Translations under genes and position numbers: made by a program
Notes under the pieces: generated by a model
What the model saw: only the letters and a program-made list of their open reading frames with translations
Database searches by the model: none
Told to the model about the DNA's origin: nothing
NCBI GenBank assembly: GCA_031550405.1
Contig: JAVBOP010000199.1
Location: 1-24,221 of the forward strand
Length of the DNA: 24,221 nucleotides
Direction of reading: 5' to 3'
Source of the DNA: JAVBOP01 sp031550405
GTDB lineage: Bacteria > Bacteroidota > Ignavibacteria > Kapaibacteriales > UBA2268
In this document: in pieces, positions 1 through 7,919 of the stretch
Numbering within the stretch: the stretch's first letter is position 1
Layout: each line of letters starts with the position of its first letter

Positions 1-806
1 TCAGGAAAGCTCCAACCGTTTATTTCATTATGATTCAGTTCTGGCAAAAAATTTCCAAAGGAAAGCATGTTTGCATTTTCCTGAATCTGCGCTCTCCAGC
101 GCAAATTTACAGCCTCCAAACGGGCATTTGCCGAATAAATCACTGGTATATTACCGGCAAATTTTGTAGCAATGTGTATGGCAATATTGTCATGTTCGAT
201 GCGTGAAAAATCAGAATCAATATCGTATTTTTTAAATAAAATTTCATTGATTGAAATGTCAATTTCCGCTTTAATTTCAGTAGAAATAATCTCTTGCCGA
301 ATTAGCGTAAAAAGCAGTTGAAAAAATGAATACATCAAAGCGCAACGGGGCATCATCCCCTTCGGCAATTTTAATATCGGTAAATTATTTTTCATAAATT
401 CCTGCTCAAGCTTACCGCCGGACGTGATTGCAATGAAATTTTTAGTGCGGTTTTTCGCTTTTTCGTAGGCATTCAAAGTTTCTTCGGTATTGCCAGAATA
501 CGAACTTACGAATATGCAAGTATTTTCATTTATTGTTGCTGGAATATCATAACCGCTTATAACAGATATGCTTATCTGATTTTGGCTGTCGTTGATATAA
601 GTTAAATAATTTTTTAACAACATCCCGCACATTGCAGATCCGCCGATCCCAAGAATGACAAAATCATTCGATTGGTTGATAAATTTTGCTGTTGAATTTT
701 TCGCAAAATCAATTGCCTGTTCCGTATGCAGCCAATAATCCGCCAACAGCTTGTACATATTTTGAGCGTCGATACTTTCTATAATTTCTTTTGTAATGCT
801 TTGCAT
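1..806 (-). CDS. Bifunctional phosphoglucose/phosphomannose isomerase (SIS domain), 3' end cut by window edge
   Basis: This cytoplasmic enzyme family interconverts glucose-6-P, mannose-6-P and fructose-6-P. I translated the minus strand from the ATG at 806 and read 268 residues before the window ends, so the C-terminus is missing. The first SIS domain shows GIGGSAM (residues 53-59) and the sugar-phosphate loop SSYSGNTEET (101-110). The second domain shows an ENANM stretch (Glu243) and NHNEINGW (His259). The 16-residue spacing of this Glu and His equals that of the catalytic Glu203 and His219 of the archaeal PGI/PMI enzyme. The full family length is about 320-350 residues, so some 60-80 residues lie outside. 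A promoter-like sequence lies just upstream, so it is probably transcribed apart from mtgA. The family call is strong; which sugar is the main substrate cannot be read from sequence. Confidence 0.88.
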   Translation of the reverse strand, partial: MQSITKEIIESIDAQNMYKLLADYWLHTEQAIDFAKNSTAKFINQSNDFVILGIGGSAMCGMLLKNYLTYINDSQNQISISVISGYDIPATINENTCIFVSSYSGNTEETLNAYEKAKNRTKNFIAITSGGKLEQEFMKNNLPILKLPKGMMPRCALMYSFFQLLFTLIRQEIISTEIKAEIDISINEILFKKYDIDSDFSRIEHDNIAIHIATKFAGNIPVIYSANARLEAVNLRWRAQIQENANMLSFGNFLPELNHNEINGWSFP

Positions 807-839
807 GATATGAAGTAAACTAATGTTGAATAAAAACTA

Positions 840-869
840 CAATATACAAACAATTTACGTATTACAAAA
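840..869 (-). promoter_or_regulatory. Candidate Bacteroidota-type promoter of the SIS isomerase
   Basis: On the minus strand TTTTG (869-865) is followed after 18 nt by TATATTG (846-840), close to the TTTG / TAnnTTTG elements read by the Bacteroidota primary sigma factor. It lies 33 bp from the ATG at 806. The -7 box lacks one T, so this is a moderate match. Confidence 0.35.
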
Positions 870-900
870 GCAAGAAATATGTACATTTTTGTGGCACATA

Positions 901-930
901 TAGTTTTATGAAAAAATTTTCATAAAACTA
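901..930. repeat. Perfect inverted repeat (14-bp arms, 2-nt centre)
   Basis: The arms TAGTTTTATGAAAA and TTTTCATAAAACTA are perfectly complementary around a central AA. It lies between the mtgA stop (1034) and the SIS isomerase start (806), both on the minus strand. It could end the coaBC-mtgA transcript or act as an operator upstream of the isomerase promoter. It is AT-rich and no clear T-run follows on the minus strand, so the terminator reading is weak. Confidence 0.6.
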
Positions 931-1033
931 TTTCAAATCTTATTGCAAAATCATTGCAATTGCTTGATAATATTGCACTTATGCTGTTATATCCTTACAT
1001 TTCAGAATCGAAAATAATTTCAAGACAATAGGG

Positions 1034-1708
1034 TTATTGTGGTAATGCTCGCCCTTGCATTCTTGCCTGTATCTTGTTTGCTCGCTTTTTGATATAGGCA
1101 GAAGGGTTTGCTGGCGAAAATTTTCGCGGATTTGGCAAAACAGCTGCAAGCAATGCTGCTTCGTATCTTGTTAAATTTTTGGCAGATTTTTTGAAATATT
1201 TTTGCGCCGCCGCCTCAACTCCATACACGCCGTCTCCCCACTCTACGACGTTCACATATACTTCCAAAATGCGTTTTTTTCCCCAAACCGCCTCAATCAA
1301 AACCGTAAAATATGCCTCCAAACCTTTTCTCACAAAATTTCGACCATTCCAAAGAAAAACATTTTTAGCCGTTTGCATCGTGATAGTGCTTGCTCCGCGC
1401 ATCTTTTTGCCTTTGTGCATCTCATTATAACGCTTGGCATTTTCAACCGATTGCCAGTCAATTCCTTCGTGGGAGTTGAATTTCGCGTCTTCGGCAGCAA
1501 TGCAGGCGCGAAACAAATGGCTGGAAATATCCTCATAATCAACCCACGTTTTATTAATATCACTAGCCTCGCCTGTTGCCAGTCTGATGAGCATAAGTGG
1601 CGTTATTGGTGGATTTATAAATTTATATAGGAATACAGAAATACATGAGACAAGGACAAACGCCACAATTAAATAAAGAATTGTTTTAAATATTTTTTTT
1701 AAAAACAT
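1034..1708 (-). CDS. mtgA: Monofunctional biosynthetic peptidoglycan glycosyltransferase
   Basis: The family polymerises lipid II into glycan strands on the outer face of the inner membrane (GT51 fold). The protein has 224 residues, about the usual length. An N-terminal membrane anchor spans residues 7-30. The glycosyltransferase motifs appear in order: AAEDAKFNSHEG with the catalytic Glu at residue 73, GASTITMQ at 105-112, a KKRILEVYVNVVEWG segment, and an AALLAAVLPNP segment. There is no transpeptidase domain, which separates it from class A penicillin-binding proteins. It begins 12 bp after coaBC ends on the same strand, so the two are probably cotranscribed. Nothing looks broken. Confidence 0.95.
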   Translation of the reverse strand: MFLKKIFKTILYLIVAFVLVSCISVFLYKFINPPITPLMLIRLATGEASDINKTWVDYEDISSHLFRACIAAEDAKFNSHEGIDWQSVENAKRYNEMHKGKKMRGASTITMQTAKNVFLWNGRNFVRKGLEAYFTVLIEAVWGKKRILEVYVNVVEWGDGVYGVEAAAQKYFKKSAKNLTRYEAALLAAVLPNPRKFSPANPSAYIKKRANKIQARMQGRALPQ

Positions 1709-1720
1709 GGCGATAAATAG

Positions 1721-3091
1721 CTATAGATTAATGAATATATTTTCATAAATTTTCACAGCACATTTTTCCTTTTCCATTGCCGGATATTCGGCGATTGAAT
1801 TATTTTTATTGATAATCGTAATCGTATTTTTATTGCTTCCAAAACCACTATCTTCTTTATTTGCAGAATTTAGAACTATCATATCGCAATTTTTTCCATA
1901 TAATTTTTTTCTGGCATTTTCAATTTCATCTTCTGCTTCCAATGCAAATCCGACTAAAAATTGAGTGTTTTTCTGTTTGCCTAATTCCAACAGTATATCC
2001 TTGGTTTTTATTAACTTAATGGAATAGTCGCCGCTCAAATCCTGCTTCTTTATTTTTCCATGATACCGTATTTCCGGAGTGAAGTCAGCGACAGCCGCTG
2101 CCATAATTGCAATATCGCAGTTTGCATAAGCATCAACACATGCAGTATACATTTCTTCTGCAGAAGCTATTGAAATAAAATGAGTTACATCAGGCTGAGG
2201 AATATTTGTTTTGCCTGAAACCAGAGTTACTTTTGCTCCATTCTGCATAGCAATTTTCGCCAAAGCATAGCCCATTTTGCCGGTCGAATAATTAGAAATA
2301 TAGCGCACATCATCGATTTTTTCCTGCGTCGCACCCGCAGAAATCAATATGCGTTTGCCATTTAACCAAGCTAAATTCGCCGTATTTTTCAATAATTCAA
2401 AGTTAAATTCGGCATTCCATTTATCTTTTGTTATTGCATTTTCAAGTGTTCCATAGATTGTATTCTGAATTTTATCCATGTTAGATAAAGCGTTCTCTGT
2501 AGAATTATTAAAAAAAATTAATTTTTCTCCTTGCAATATTCGTATCACCGCATTCAAAACAGTATTAAATTCCGGCAATCGGCCTTTGCCCTTAAGTCCA
2601 CTTGCAAGTTCACCTTCGTCAGGCAAAATTATATGCACGCCATCTTTGGCTAACATAATTATATTACGTTGTGTTGCAGGATTTTCATACATTGTAAAAT
2701 CCATCGCAGGCGAGACAACAAGCGGTGTTTTACGAGGCAAAGCCACGGCAAGACATGACAGAGCATTATCGCAATTTCCAGTAACGATTTTCGAAAGCGA
2801 GGTCGCAGAACACGGAGCTATCAGCATAATATCCGCCCAATGCGCCAATTCGACATGCCAAGCGCCCTTGCCCTGCATACGTTTATCGAAAATATCGGAA
2901 ACGACAGGATGCAGCGTAAGATTTTCAAGCACCTGAAAAGAGACAAATTCCGCAGCTGCAGGCGTTGCAACGATTCTTACTTCAGCGCCAGATTTTATAA
3001 ATTCGCGAGCAAGCTGCGGCGTTTTGTAAGTTGCTATCGAACCTGTGATTCCAATTAATATTTTTTTATTTTTTAAAAAAGTCAAATCCAT
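1721..3091 (-). CDS. coaBC: Bifunctional phosphopantothenoylcysteine decarboxylase / phosphopantothenate-cysteine ligase
   Basis: The enzyme makes 4'-phosphopantetheine in coenzyme A synthesis: the CoaB part joins cysteine to phosphopantothenate and the FMN-dependent CoaC part decarboxylates the product. The N-terminal half holds the flavoprotein signature GITGSIATYKTPQLA, the catalytic His in HVELAHWAD, and SPAMDFTMY where many bacteria have PAMN; the Asp variant is, as far as I recall, usual in Bacteroidota. The C-terminal half holds SAGATQEKIDDVRYISN, YSTGKMGYALA and MAAAVADFTP. A linker of about 50 residues joins them. The frame stays open upstream to an ATG at 3136, but those 15 residues look unlike the family; MDLTFLKNKKILIGITGS, starting at 3091, fits family N-termini better. 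It diverges from pdxA and leads an operon with mtgA. Confidence 0.93.
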   Translation of the reverse strand: MDLTFLKNKKILIGITGSIATYKTPQLAREFIKSGAEVRIVATPAAAEFVSFQVLENLTLHPVVSDIFDKRMQGKGAWHVELAHWADIMLIAPCSATSLSKIVTGNCDNALSCLAVALPRKTPLVVSPAMDFTMYENPATQRNIIMLAKDGVHIILPDEGELASGLKGKGRLPEFNTVLNAVIRILQGEKLIFFNNSTENALSNMDKIQNTIYGTLENAITKDKWNAEFNFELLKNTANLAWLNGKRILISAGATQEKIDDVRYISNYSTGKMGYALAKIAMQNGAKVTLVSGKTNIPQPDVTHFISIASAEEMYTACVDAYANCDIAIMAAAVADFTPEIRYHGKIKKQDLSGDYSIKLIKTKDILLELGKQKNTQFLVGFALEAEDEIENARKKLYGKNCDMIVLNSANKEDSGFGSNKNTITIINKNNSIAEYPAMEKEKCAVKIYENIFINL

Positions 3092-3164
3092 AATCGTGTG
3101 CATATTACAAATAACTTCAATCATACAAATATGCAATTTTTTTCAATATTTGCAATATAAATAC

Positions 3165-3194
3165 TTGCTTTTGGCATATTTTTCTTTATTTTTG
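3165..3194 (+). promoter_or_regulatory. Bacteroidota-type promoter of pdxA
   Basis: TTG at 3165-3167 and a perfect TAnnTTTG box (TATTTTTG, 3187-3194) are separated by 19 nt, the spacing expected for Bacteroidota housekeeping promoters. The box ends 39 bp before the pdxA ATG. No Shine-Dalgarno sequence precedes that ATG. Confidence 0.55.
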
Positions 3195-3233
3195 CATAAT
3201 GTATCAGCATATCTTTAACAATATAAACATCTT

Positions 3234-4223
3234 ATGAATATAGCTGTAACTATCGGGGATATAAATGGAATAGGGCTTGAGGCATTTGTAAAGTCACTGA
3301 TTATTAACAAAAATTTATTAAATAATCATAATATGTCAATTGTTGGAGATATTCAGGCTATTGAACAATACATTAATAAATGCTCATTAAATTGTAAAAT
3401 CCATAATAAAAAAATATTGGTTGACAATACGCAATCTGTTGATATTATAGATTGTTATCAAAACAAATATAATCATAATATCGAATTTGGAAAAATATCC
3501 GAACGGAGTGGAAAACTGGCACTATCCGCTATACAGCTGGCAACTCAAATGACTATTGACAAAAAATTTGATGCTATGGTAACTTTGCCAATATCGAAAG
3601 AAGCAATTAGCTTATCGCATCATGGATTTACAGGGCATACTGAATTCATAGCCGGTATATGTGCTGTTAAGTCTCATATAATGATACTATTTACTGGGAT
3701 GACCCGAATTGCTCTTGCAACCACTCACATTCCGTTGCACCGCGTTCCTTCCCGCATTACTTCTAAAAAATTGTGCGCTTTAATTCGTAATTTTAATATC
3801 TCTCTAAAAAAAGATTTTTTATGCTTGCACCCAAAGATAGCTTTGCTTGGGCTTAATCCTCATTCTGGCGAAAATGGAAGGCTGGGAAAAGAAGAGAGCG
3901 ATACGATACAGCCAGCCATTAATATCATGAAAAATAAGGGGATTAATGTGTCCGGCGCCTATTCTTCCGATAGCTTTTTTGCCCGTGATATTTACAAAAA
4001 TTTTGACGGCATAATAGCGATGTATCACGATCAGGGCTTGATACCGCTAAAGATGCTGGCTATTGATGGCGGAGTGAATTTTACTGCGGGGCTGCCGATA
4101 GTGCGCACTTCTCCTGACCACGGCACGGGTTTTGACATTGCTGGACAGGGAATTGCCAATCCGCAAAGTACGTACGAAGCGCTCAAGGAAGCCATAAGTA
4201 TAGCACAAAACAGGAAAAAATGA
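3234..4223 (+). CDS. pdxA: 4-hydroxythreonine-4-phosphate dehydrogenase
   Basis: PdxA oxidises 4-phosphohydroxy-L-threonine with NAD in the DXP-dependent route to pyridoxal phosphate, before PdxJ. The protein has 329 residues, the normal length. The N-terminal VTIGDINGIGLEAFVK matches the family TxGDPxGIGPE signature with Asn in place of Pro. GHTE lies at 134-137. The three metal-binding His residues are seen in TTHIPLH (His165), NPHSGE (His210) and MYHDQGL (His265). The C-terminus shows VRTSPDHGTGFDIAG. It is followed after 119 bp by tldD on the same strand. PLP made by this route is the cofactor of the alanine racemase encoded nearby, though nothing shows a regulatory link. Confidence 0.95.
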   Translation: MNIAVTIGDINGIGLEAFVKSLIINKNLLNNHNMSIVGDIQAIEQYINKCSLNCKIHNKKILVDNTQSVDIIDCYQNKYNHNIEFGKISERSGKLALSAIQLATQMTIDKKFDAMVTLPISKEAISLSHHGFTGHTEFIAGICAVKSHIMILFTGMTRIALATTHIPLHRVPSRITSKKLCALIRNFNISLKKDFLCLHPKIALLGLNPHSGENGRLGKEESDTIQPAINIMKNKGINVSGAYSSDSFFARDIYKNFDGIIAMYHDQGLIPLKMLAIDGGVNFTAGLPIVRTSPDHGTGFDIAGQGIANPQSTYEALKEAISIAQNRKK

Positions 4224-4342
4224 GGGCGTAAAGCCATGCCATAAGGCAAGAATATACCCAAATTGCTTTGCTTGTTCTTTACTGTCAGTGATAATTTATA
4301 AGGAAAATATAGTTAAATTGCATGGGTATTGTTGGGGAAATT

Positions 4343-5863
4343 ATGAATCGTAGAACTTTTATTAAAAATTGTGGAATTGGTATGGGAATGGCTGTGGCAT
4401 CTCCTTTTTGGTTGGACGCACTAATGGCGGATCCAGCAAAAAAAATTGGCAAAGAGCTGATAAGCTCGCATTTTGGGTTCTCGAAAGAGGAAATTCAAAA
4501 GCTGTTGCTTGTTGCTTTGTCTAAAGGCGGCGATTTCTCTGAATTTTATTTCGAGTATTGCCAAAGCAATTCGGTTAGCATGGAAGAAGGATTAATTAAA
4601 AATTCTTCAGAATTGATATCGCTTGGCATTGGAATAAGGGTCGTCAGCGGAAATAATTATGGCTATGCCTATTCAAATGAATTGACATACGAAAGTATAA
4701 AGAATGCTGCACTTTCCGCAGCAACCATTGCATCAGGCAGTCAAAAATTAAAAAAAATTAATTTGAAAGACGAAAATATCCTCAAAATGTATTATGATTT
4801 AAATTCGCCTGTGAGCGATTTAGATCTAAGCAAAAAAATAGAACTTATAACAGCGGCTCACGATACAGCACTAAAATATGACAGCAAAATCAAAAAGGTC
4901 AATGCCTCGCTCAGCGCCGAAATGCAGTACATTACTATTGCCAATAGCGAAGGATTGCTAATTTCTGATGTCAGGCCTCAGTGCCGGCTGGTTGTATCCG
5001 CAACAGCCCAAGATGGCGATAAGCGCGGCACAGGCAGTGCAAATGCGGGCGGCAGGCTGGGATTTGACTATTACAAAAATGATGCAAAGCCTGAGGATTT
5101 GGGCAAAAAAGCTGCCGAAGAAGCTATTATCCTGCTTGATGCAAAGAATGCTCCTGCGGGCGAAATGCCTGTTGTATTAAGCAAGCATCAGTCGGGCGTT
5201 ATGATACACGAAGCTGTCGGGCATCCATTTGAAGCCGATGGAATATGGAAGCAAACCTCGACTATCCACGATAAATATGGCGAACTTATCGGCTCTCCTC
5301 TCGTTACAATTTACGACGATGGCACTATCAGCAATTATCGCGGCTCTCTGAATATTGATGATGAAGGCTATCCCTCTGAAAAAACTATGCTTATGGAGAA
5401 AGGCAAGGTAGTTGGCTTTTTAAACGATAAGATAACTGCCAACACTTTGAAGCACAGGCGCAACGGGCATGGCAGGCGTATGTCCTACGAGCACGTGCCG
5501 ATACCCCGCATGACCAATACCGTGCTGGAGGCTGGCAACACGCCACCTGAAGAAATTATTGCAAGCATCAAGCGAGGTTTTTATGCTAAATCATATCAGG
5601 GTGGAATGGTGGAAGGAACTGGTAAGTTCACGTTTTCAGTAAGCTTGGGATATTTGATAGAAAATGGCAAAATCACCGCCCCTCTAAAAAATGCGACATT
5701 AATTGGAACCAATACCATCATATTGAAAGATATAGATATGGTGGGCAATGATATGGACTTTTTCCTTGGAACATGCGGCAAACAGGGGCAATCAATCCCC
5801 GTAACGGCAGGCACACCAACGCTTCGCATCAAAAAAATGACCGTTGGCGGCATACAGTCATAA
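4343..5863 (+). CDS. tldD: TldD/PmbA-family metalloprotease with Tat signal
   Basis: TldD is the metal-binding subunit of the TldD/TldE protease, which in E. coli trims microcin B17 and degrades small peptides in the cytoplasm. The zinc motif HEAVGH is at residues 289-294 and the third-ligand Cys is in GTCGKQGQ near residue 478, so the active site looks intact. The frame opens at 4322, but I chose the ATG at 4343 because the protein then begins MNRRTFIKN followed by a hydrophobic stretch ending in ALMA, a typical twin-arginine signal. That predicts export, unlike the E. coli protein. From this start it has 506 residues. No tldE/pmbA partner lies next to it. It follows pdxA by 119 bp. Confidence 0.88.
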   Translation: MNRRTFIKNCGIGMGMAVASPFWLDALMADPAKKIGKELISSHFGFSKEEIQKLLLVALSKGGDFSEFYFEYCQSNSVSMEEGLIKNSSELISLGIGIRVVSGNNYGYAYSNELTYESIKNAALSAATIASGSQKLKKINLKDENILKMYYDLNSPVSDLDLSKKIELITAAHDTALKYDSKIKKVNASLSAEMQYITIANSEGLLISDVRPQCRLVVSATAQDGDKRGTGSANAGGRLGFDYYKNDAKPEDLGKKAAEEAIILLDAKNAPAGEMPVVLSKHQSGVMIHEAVGHPFEADGIWKQTSTIHDKYGELIGSPLVTIYDDGTISNYRGSLNIDDEGYPSEKTMLMEKGKVVGFLNDKITANTLKHRRNGHGRRMSYEHVPIPRMTNTVLEAGNTPPEEIIASIKRGFYAKSYQGGMVEGTGKFTFSVSLGYLIENGKITAPLKNATLIGTNTIILKDIDMVGNDMDFFLGTCGKQGQSIPVTAGTPTLRIKKMTVGGIQS

Positions 5864-5898
5864 AAAGAGATGAAGTATCGATATTACTGCTTTTTATG
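5859..5898 (+). terminator. Weak hairpin at the tldD end
   Basis: CATAAAAAG (5859-5867, including the tldD stop codon) is complementary to CTTTTTATG (5890-5898) across 22 nt. The stem is AT-rich and has no clear T-run after it, so it is only a candidate transcript end between the convergent tldD and alr. Confidence 0.25.
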
Positions 5899-5970
5899 TG
5901 CCGATTATTGAAGGTATATTCTTCTTATAAAGGTTAAGGTTAGGCAAATTTTAGAAAATGGAGTCAATAC

Positions 5971-5998
5971 ATATTTATTAATTTTTTTTCATAAATAT
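5971..5998. repeat. AT-rich intergenic motif, copy 1
   Basis: ATATTTAT at 5971-5978 and ATAAATAT at 5991-5998 form an inverted repeat around a T-run. The stretch resembles those at 18693-18718, 21394-21414 and 23321-23349, which share the form TTTATTAA, then 6-8 A/T bases, then TTCATAA. It lies just past the 3' end of alr. Confidence 0.4.
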
Positions 5999-6003
5999 TT
6001 GCA

Positions 6004-7122
6004 TTATACTATCCATTCGTTAATCATGATTTTCTTGGTTCTGCCGAAAGTATTGGTTGTGATTTCATAAGGTATCGAATTGACTTTGTCGGCTAATTCA
6101 TAGGGCAATATCTCATTATCGCCTTGCCTGCCGAGCAATATTACCTCATCGCATATATTAACATCAGCGTTGCCTAAATCAACCATAAATTCATCCATGC
6201 AAATAGAGCCTACGCTATCGAAACGCTTGCCGTTTATCAGACACTGGAAATTATTCGACAAACTGCGATAAATACCATCACCATAACCAACAGGTATAAC
6301 CGCTATTCTCGTATCCTTTGGAGCTATATACTTCAAGCCATAGCCGACAGTTCCGCCCTTTTTAACATCCTTAATCAGCATGACCTTGGACTTCCATTTC
6401 ATTGCAGGCTGCAAATCCATCCTTTGAGCCATCTTAATATTTGGCATGTATCCATAAAGTGATATGCCGGGTCGTACAAGATTATAGTGAGCTTTGGGGT
6501 AATTCAGGATAGCCGAACTGTTTGCCGCATGATAATATTTGAAATGAAAGCCGTTTTTATGCAATTCATCTTTCACCTGCTCGAATATTGCAAGCTGTTT
6601 ATCAGCCAAATCTTCCTCAGGCATATCCGCAGTTGCCAAATGCGTCATCAATCCTATGATTTCTATTTGCGGGTTATCTTTTATATATTGCATGAACTTA
6701 AGCGATTCGGCGTGTGGAATGCCATCCCTATTCATACCTGTATCAATATACAAATGCCCATATATTTTGGTATTCCTTTCGGCAGCTCTTTTGGCAAAAG
6801 CCTTCAATATCTGAAATGAAGAAAAAGCGGTTTCAATACTGTTGTTAATAAACAGGTCGGCGTCGGTCGGCTCGGGCGAAACCATCACAAGAATCTTGCC
6901 AATATCACCCGCCTGCCGCAAAGCCAGCGCTTCGTCAATAACAGCAACTCCCAGATATTCCACATCCTGCTTGCGCAACACACGGGCGCAATCGACCATG
7001 CTATGCCCATAGGCATTAGCTTTTACCATTGCGAGTACAGGAGTATTATTGGTTTGCCTGCGAATTTGCTGCAAATTATGCCTTATGCAATTTGCGTTTA
7101 TTTCAGCTACAGTTATAGCCAT
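6004..7122 (-). CDS. alr: Alanine racemase
   Basis: This PLP enzyme interconverts L- and D-alanine in the cytoplasm and supplies D-alanine for peptidoglycan. The 372-residue length is normal. The PLP-binding Lys34 lies in AMVKANAYGH (31-40). RPGISLYGYMP and IPVGYGDGIYR, the latter holding the catalytic Tyr of the C-terminal barrel, are present, as is the conserved VGSICMDEFMVDLG. It converges with tldD (140 bp between stops). A TAnnTTTG box lies 32 bp upstream. Together with mtgA and the RodZ-like gene it adds to the wall-related content, but it forms its own transcription unit. Confidence 0.96.
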   Translation of the reverse strand: MAITVAEINANCIRHNLQQIRRQTNNTPVLAMVKANAYGHSMVDCARVLRKQDVEYLGVAVIDEALALRQAGDIGKILVMVSPEPTDADLFINNSIETAFSSFQILKAFAKRAAERNTKIYGHLYIDTGMNRDGIPHAESLKFMQYIKDNPQIEIIGLMTHLATADMPEEDLADKQLAIFEQVKDELHKNGFHFKYYHAANSSAILNYPKAHYNLVRPGISLYGYMPNIKMAQRMDLQPAMKWKSKVMLIKDVKKGGTVGYGLKYIAPKDTRIAVIPVGYGDGIYRSLSNNFQCLINGKRFDSVGSICMDEFMVDLGNADVNICDEVILLGRQGDNEILPYELADKVNSIPYEITTNTFGRTKKIMINEWIV

Positions 7123-7153
7123 GTCTTTTTATGCTATTATATTTTGAGGAAAA

Positions 7154-7161
7154 CAAAGATA
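7154..7161 (-). promoter_or_regulatory. Bacteroidota -7 box of alr
   Basis: Minus-strand TATCTTTG is an exact TAnnTTTG match 31 bp upstream of the alr ATG. No good -33 TTG/TTTG is found at the usual 19-nt spacing. Confidence 0.4.
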
Positions 7162-7215
7162 CAAAATTTTCACAAAATATATGATATTCAATTCAAATAA
7201 TTCACAGAGAATTTC

Positions 7216-7234
7216 TAAATATTTTTTAATAAAT
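7216..7234. repeat. 19-bp AT-rich direct repeat, first copy
   Basis: TAAATATTTTTTAATAAAT occurs here between alr and the lipoprotein gene and again at 7817-7835 inside the 5' end of that gene. Seventeen of these bases recur, inverted, at 18696-18712. Confidence 0.5.
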
Positions 7235-7294
7235 TGTGTGAATTTGCATATTTTCTTTCCTATATTATTATACAATTTTTACGCATTATACGCA

Positions 7295-7858
7295 TTAGTA
7301 TACCCAAAGTATATTTTTTTCATATGGATACAATTTTATAAAATCTCCTTCTTTCCATCCTGTATTTTCTTCTTCAATTTTCTCTTTTAACTTATCAGGA
7401 ACATTTGTATTTGTTATTCTTAAAGTCAAAACATTCTTTCTGCCAATTGCCCATTCTCCTGAAAAATCACCTAAATAATATTTTGTATTTGGTTCGATTG
7501 TAATTTGACCGAAGAATACCTTAACGCTATCCGACCAATTCTTGTAGGTAATATTTCCAACAGGCACTTCAATTTCTCGTACAATATATTCTCCCTGTGA
7601 AATATTTTGAATTACACTATGTGGAGACATTAAAGATAGTGATTCCGATTTAAATTTTTCATGCGTTTCGATATTTTCGAGTGTAATCAAAATACCATAT
7701 CCTTTCATCATTAATCCGCCTGATGTACATGAAATAGCAACAATTGAACCATTATTTTGTTGCATTAACTTTAATGAGGAACAAGAAATAAAAGGTAAGA
7801 AAATCCAGAACCATAATAAATATTTTTTAATAAATATACGTAGGTTAGTATTTACCAT
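7295..7858 (-). CDS. Putative lipoprotein of unknown function
   Basis: I do not recognise the family. The 187-residue protein starts with a short basic segment and a hydrophobic stretch ending LPFISCSS; Cys26 is a plausible lipidation site although Phe at -3 is not the classic lipobox residue. The mature part has an alternating hydrophobic pattern and a tract (about 70-150) containing SQGEYIVREIEVPVG and NTKYYLGDFSGEW, reminiscent of small beta-sandwich envelope lipoproteins of the DUF2846 kind; this is a resemblance, not an assignment. It starts 61 bp after the adaptor gene on the same strand and may be cotranscribed with it. No promoter box was found in that gap. Confidence 0.7.
   Translation of the reverse strand: MVNTNLRIFIKKYLLWFWIFLPFISCSSLKLMQQNNGSIVAISCTSGGLMMKGYGILITLENIETHEKFKSESLSLMSPHSVIQNISQGEYIVREIEVPVGNITYKNWSDSVKVFFGQITIEPNTKYYLGDFSGEWAIGRKNVLTLRITNTNVPDKLKEKIEEENTGWKEGDFIKLYPYEKNILWVY
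7817..7835. repeat. 19-bp AT-rich direct repeat, second copy
   Basis: Identical to 7216-7234. Here it codes, on the minus strand, for the Lys/hydrophobic start of the lipoprotein signal peptide (IFIKKY region). Confidence 0.5.
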
Positions 7859-7919
7859 TTGTTGCCTTGTCAGTAATTGTAGAGCATTTGGTTTGTGTGA
7901 ACAAGCTGTATCTCTGATT

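Noticed and set aside
1202..1630. 142-codon plus-strand frame
   Set aside because: It lies antisense inside mtgA, which has every family motif; the translation shows no family features.
3092..3136. 15-residue N-terminal extension of CoaBC
   Set aside because: Met/Ile/Cys-rich and unlike family N-termini; it falls in the intergenic space shared with pdxA, so the ATG at 3091 is preferred.
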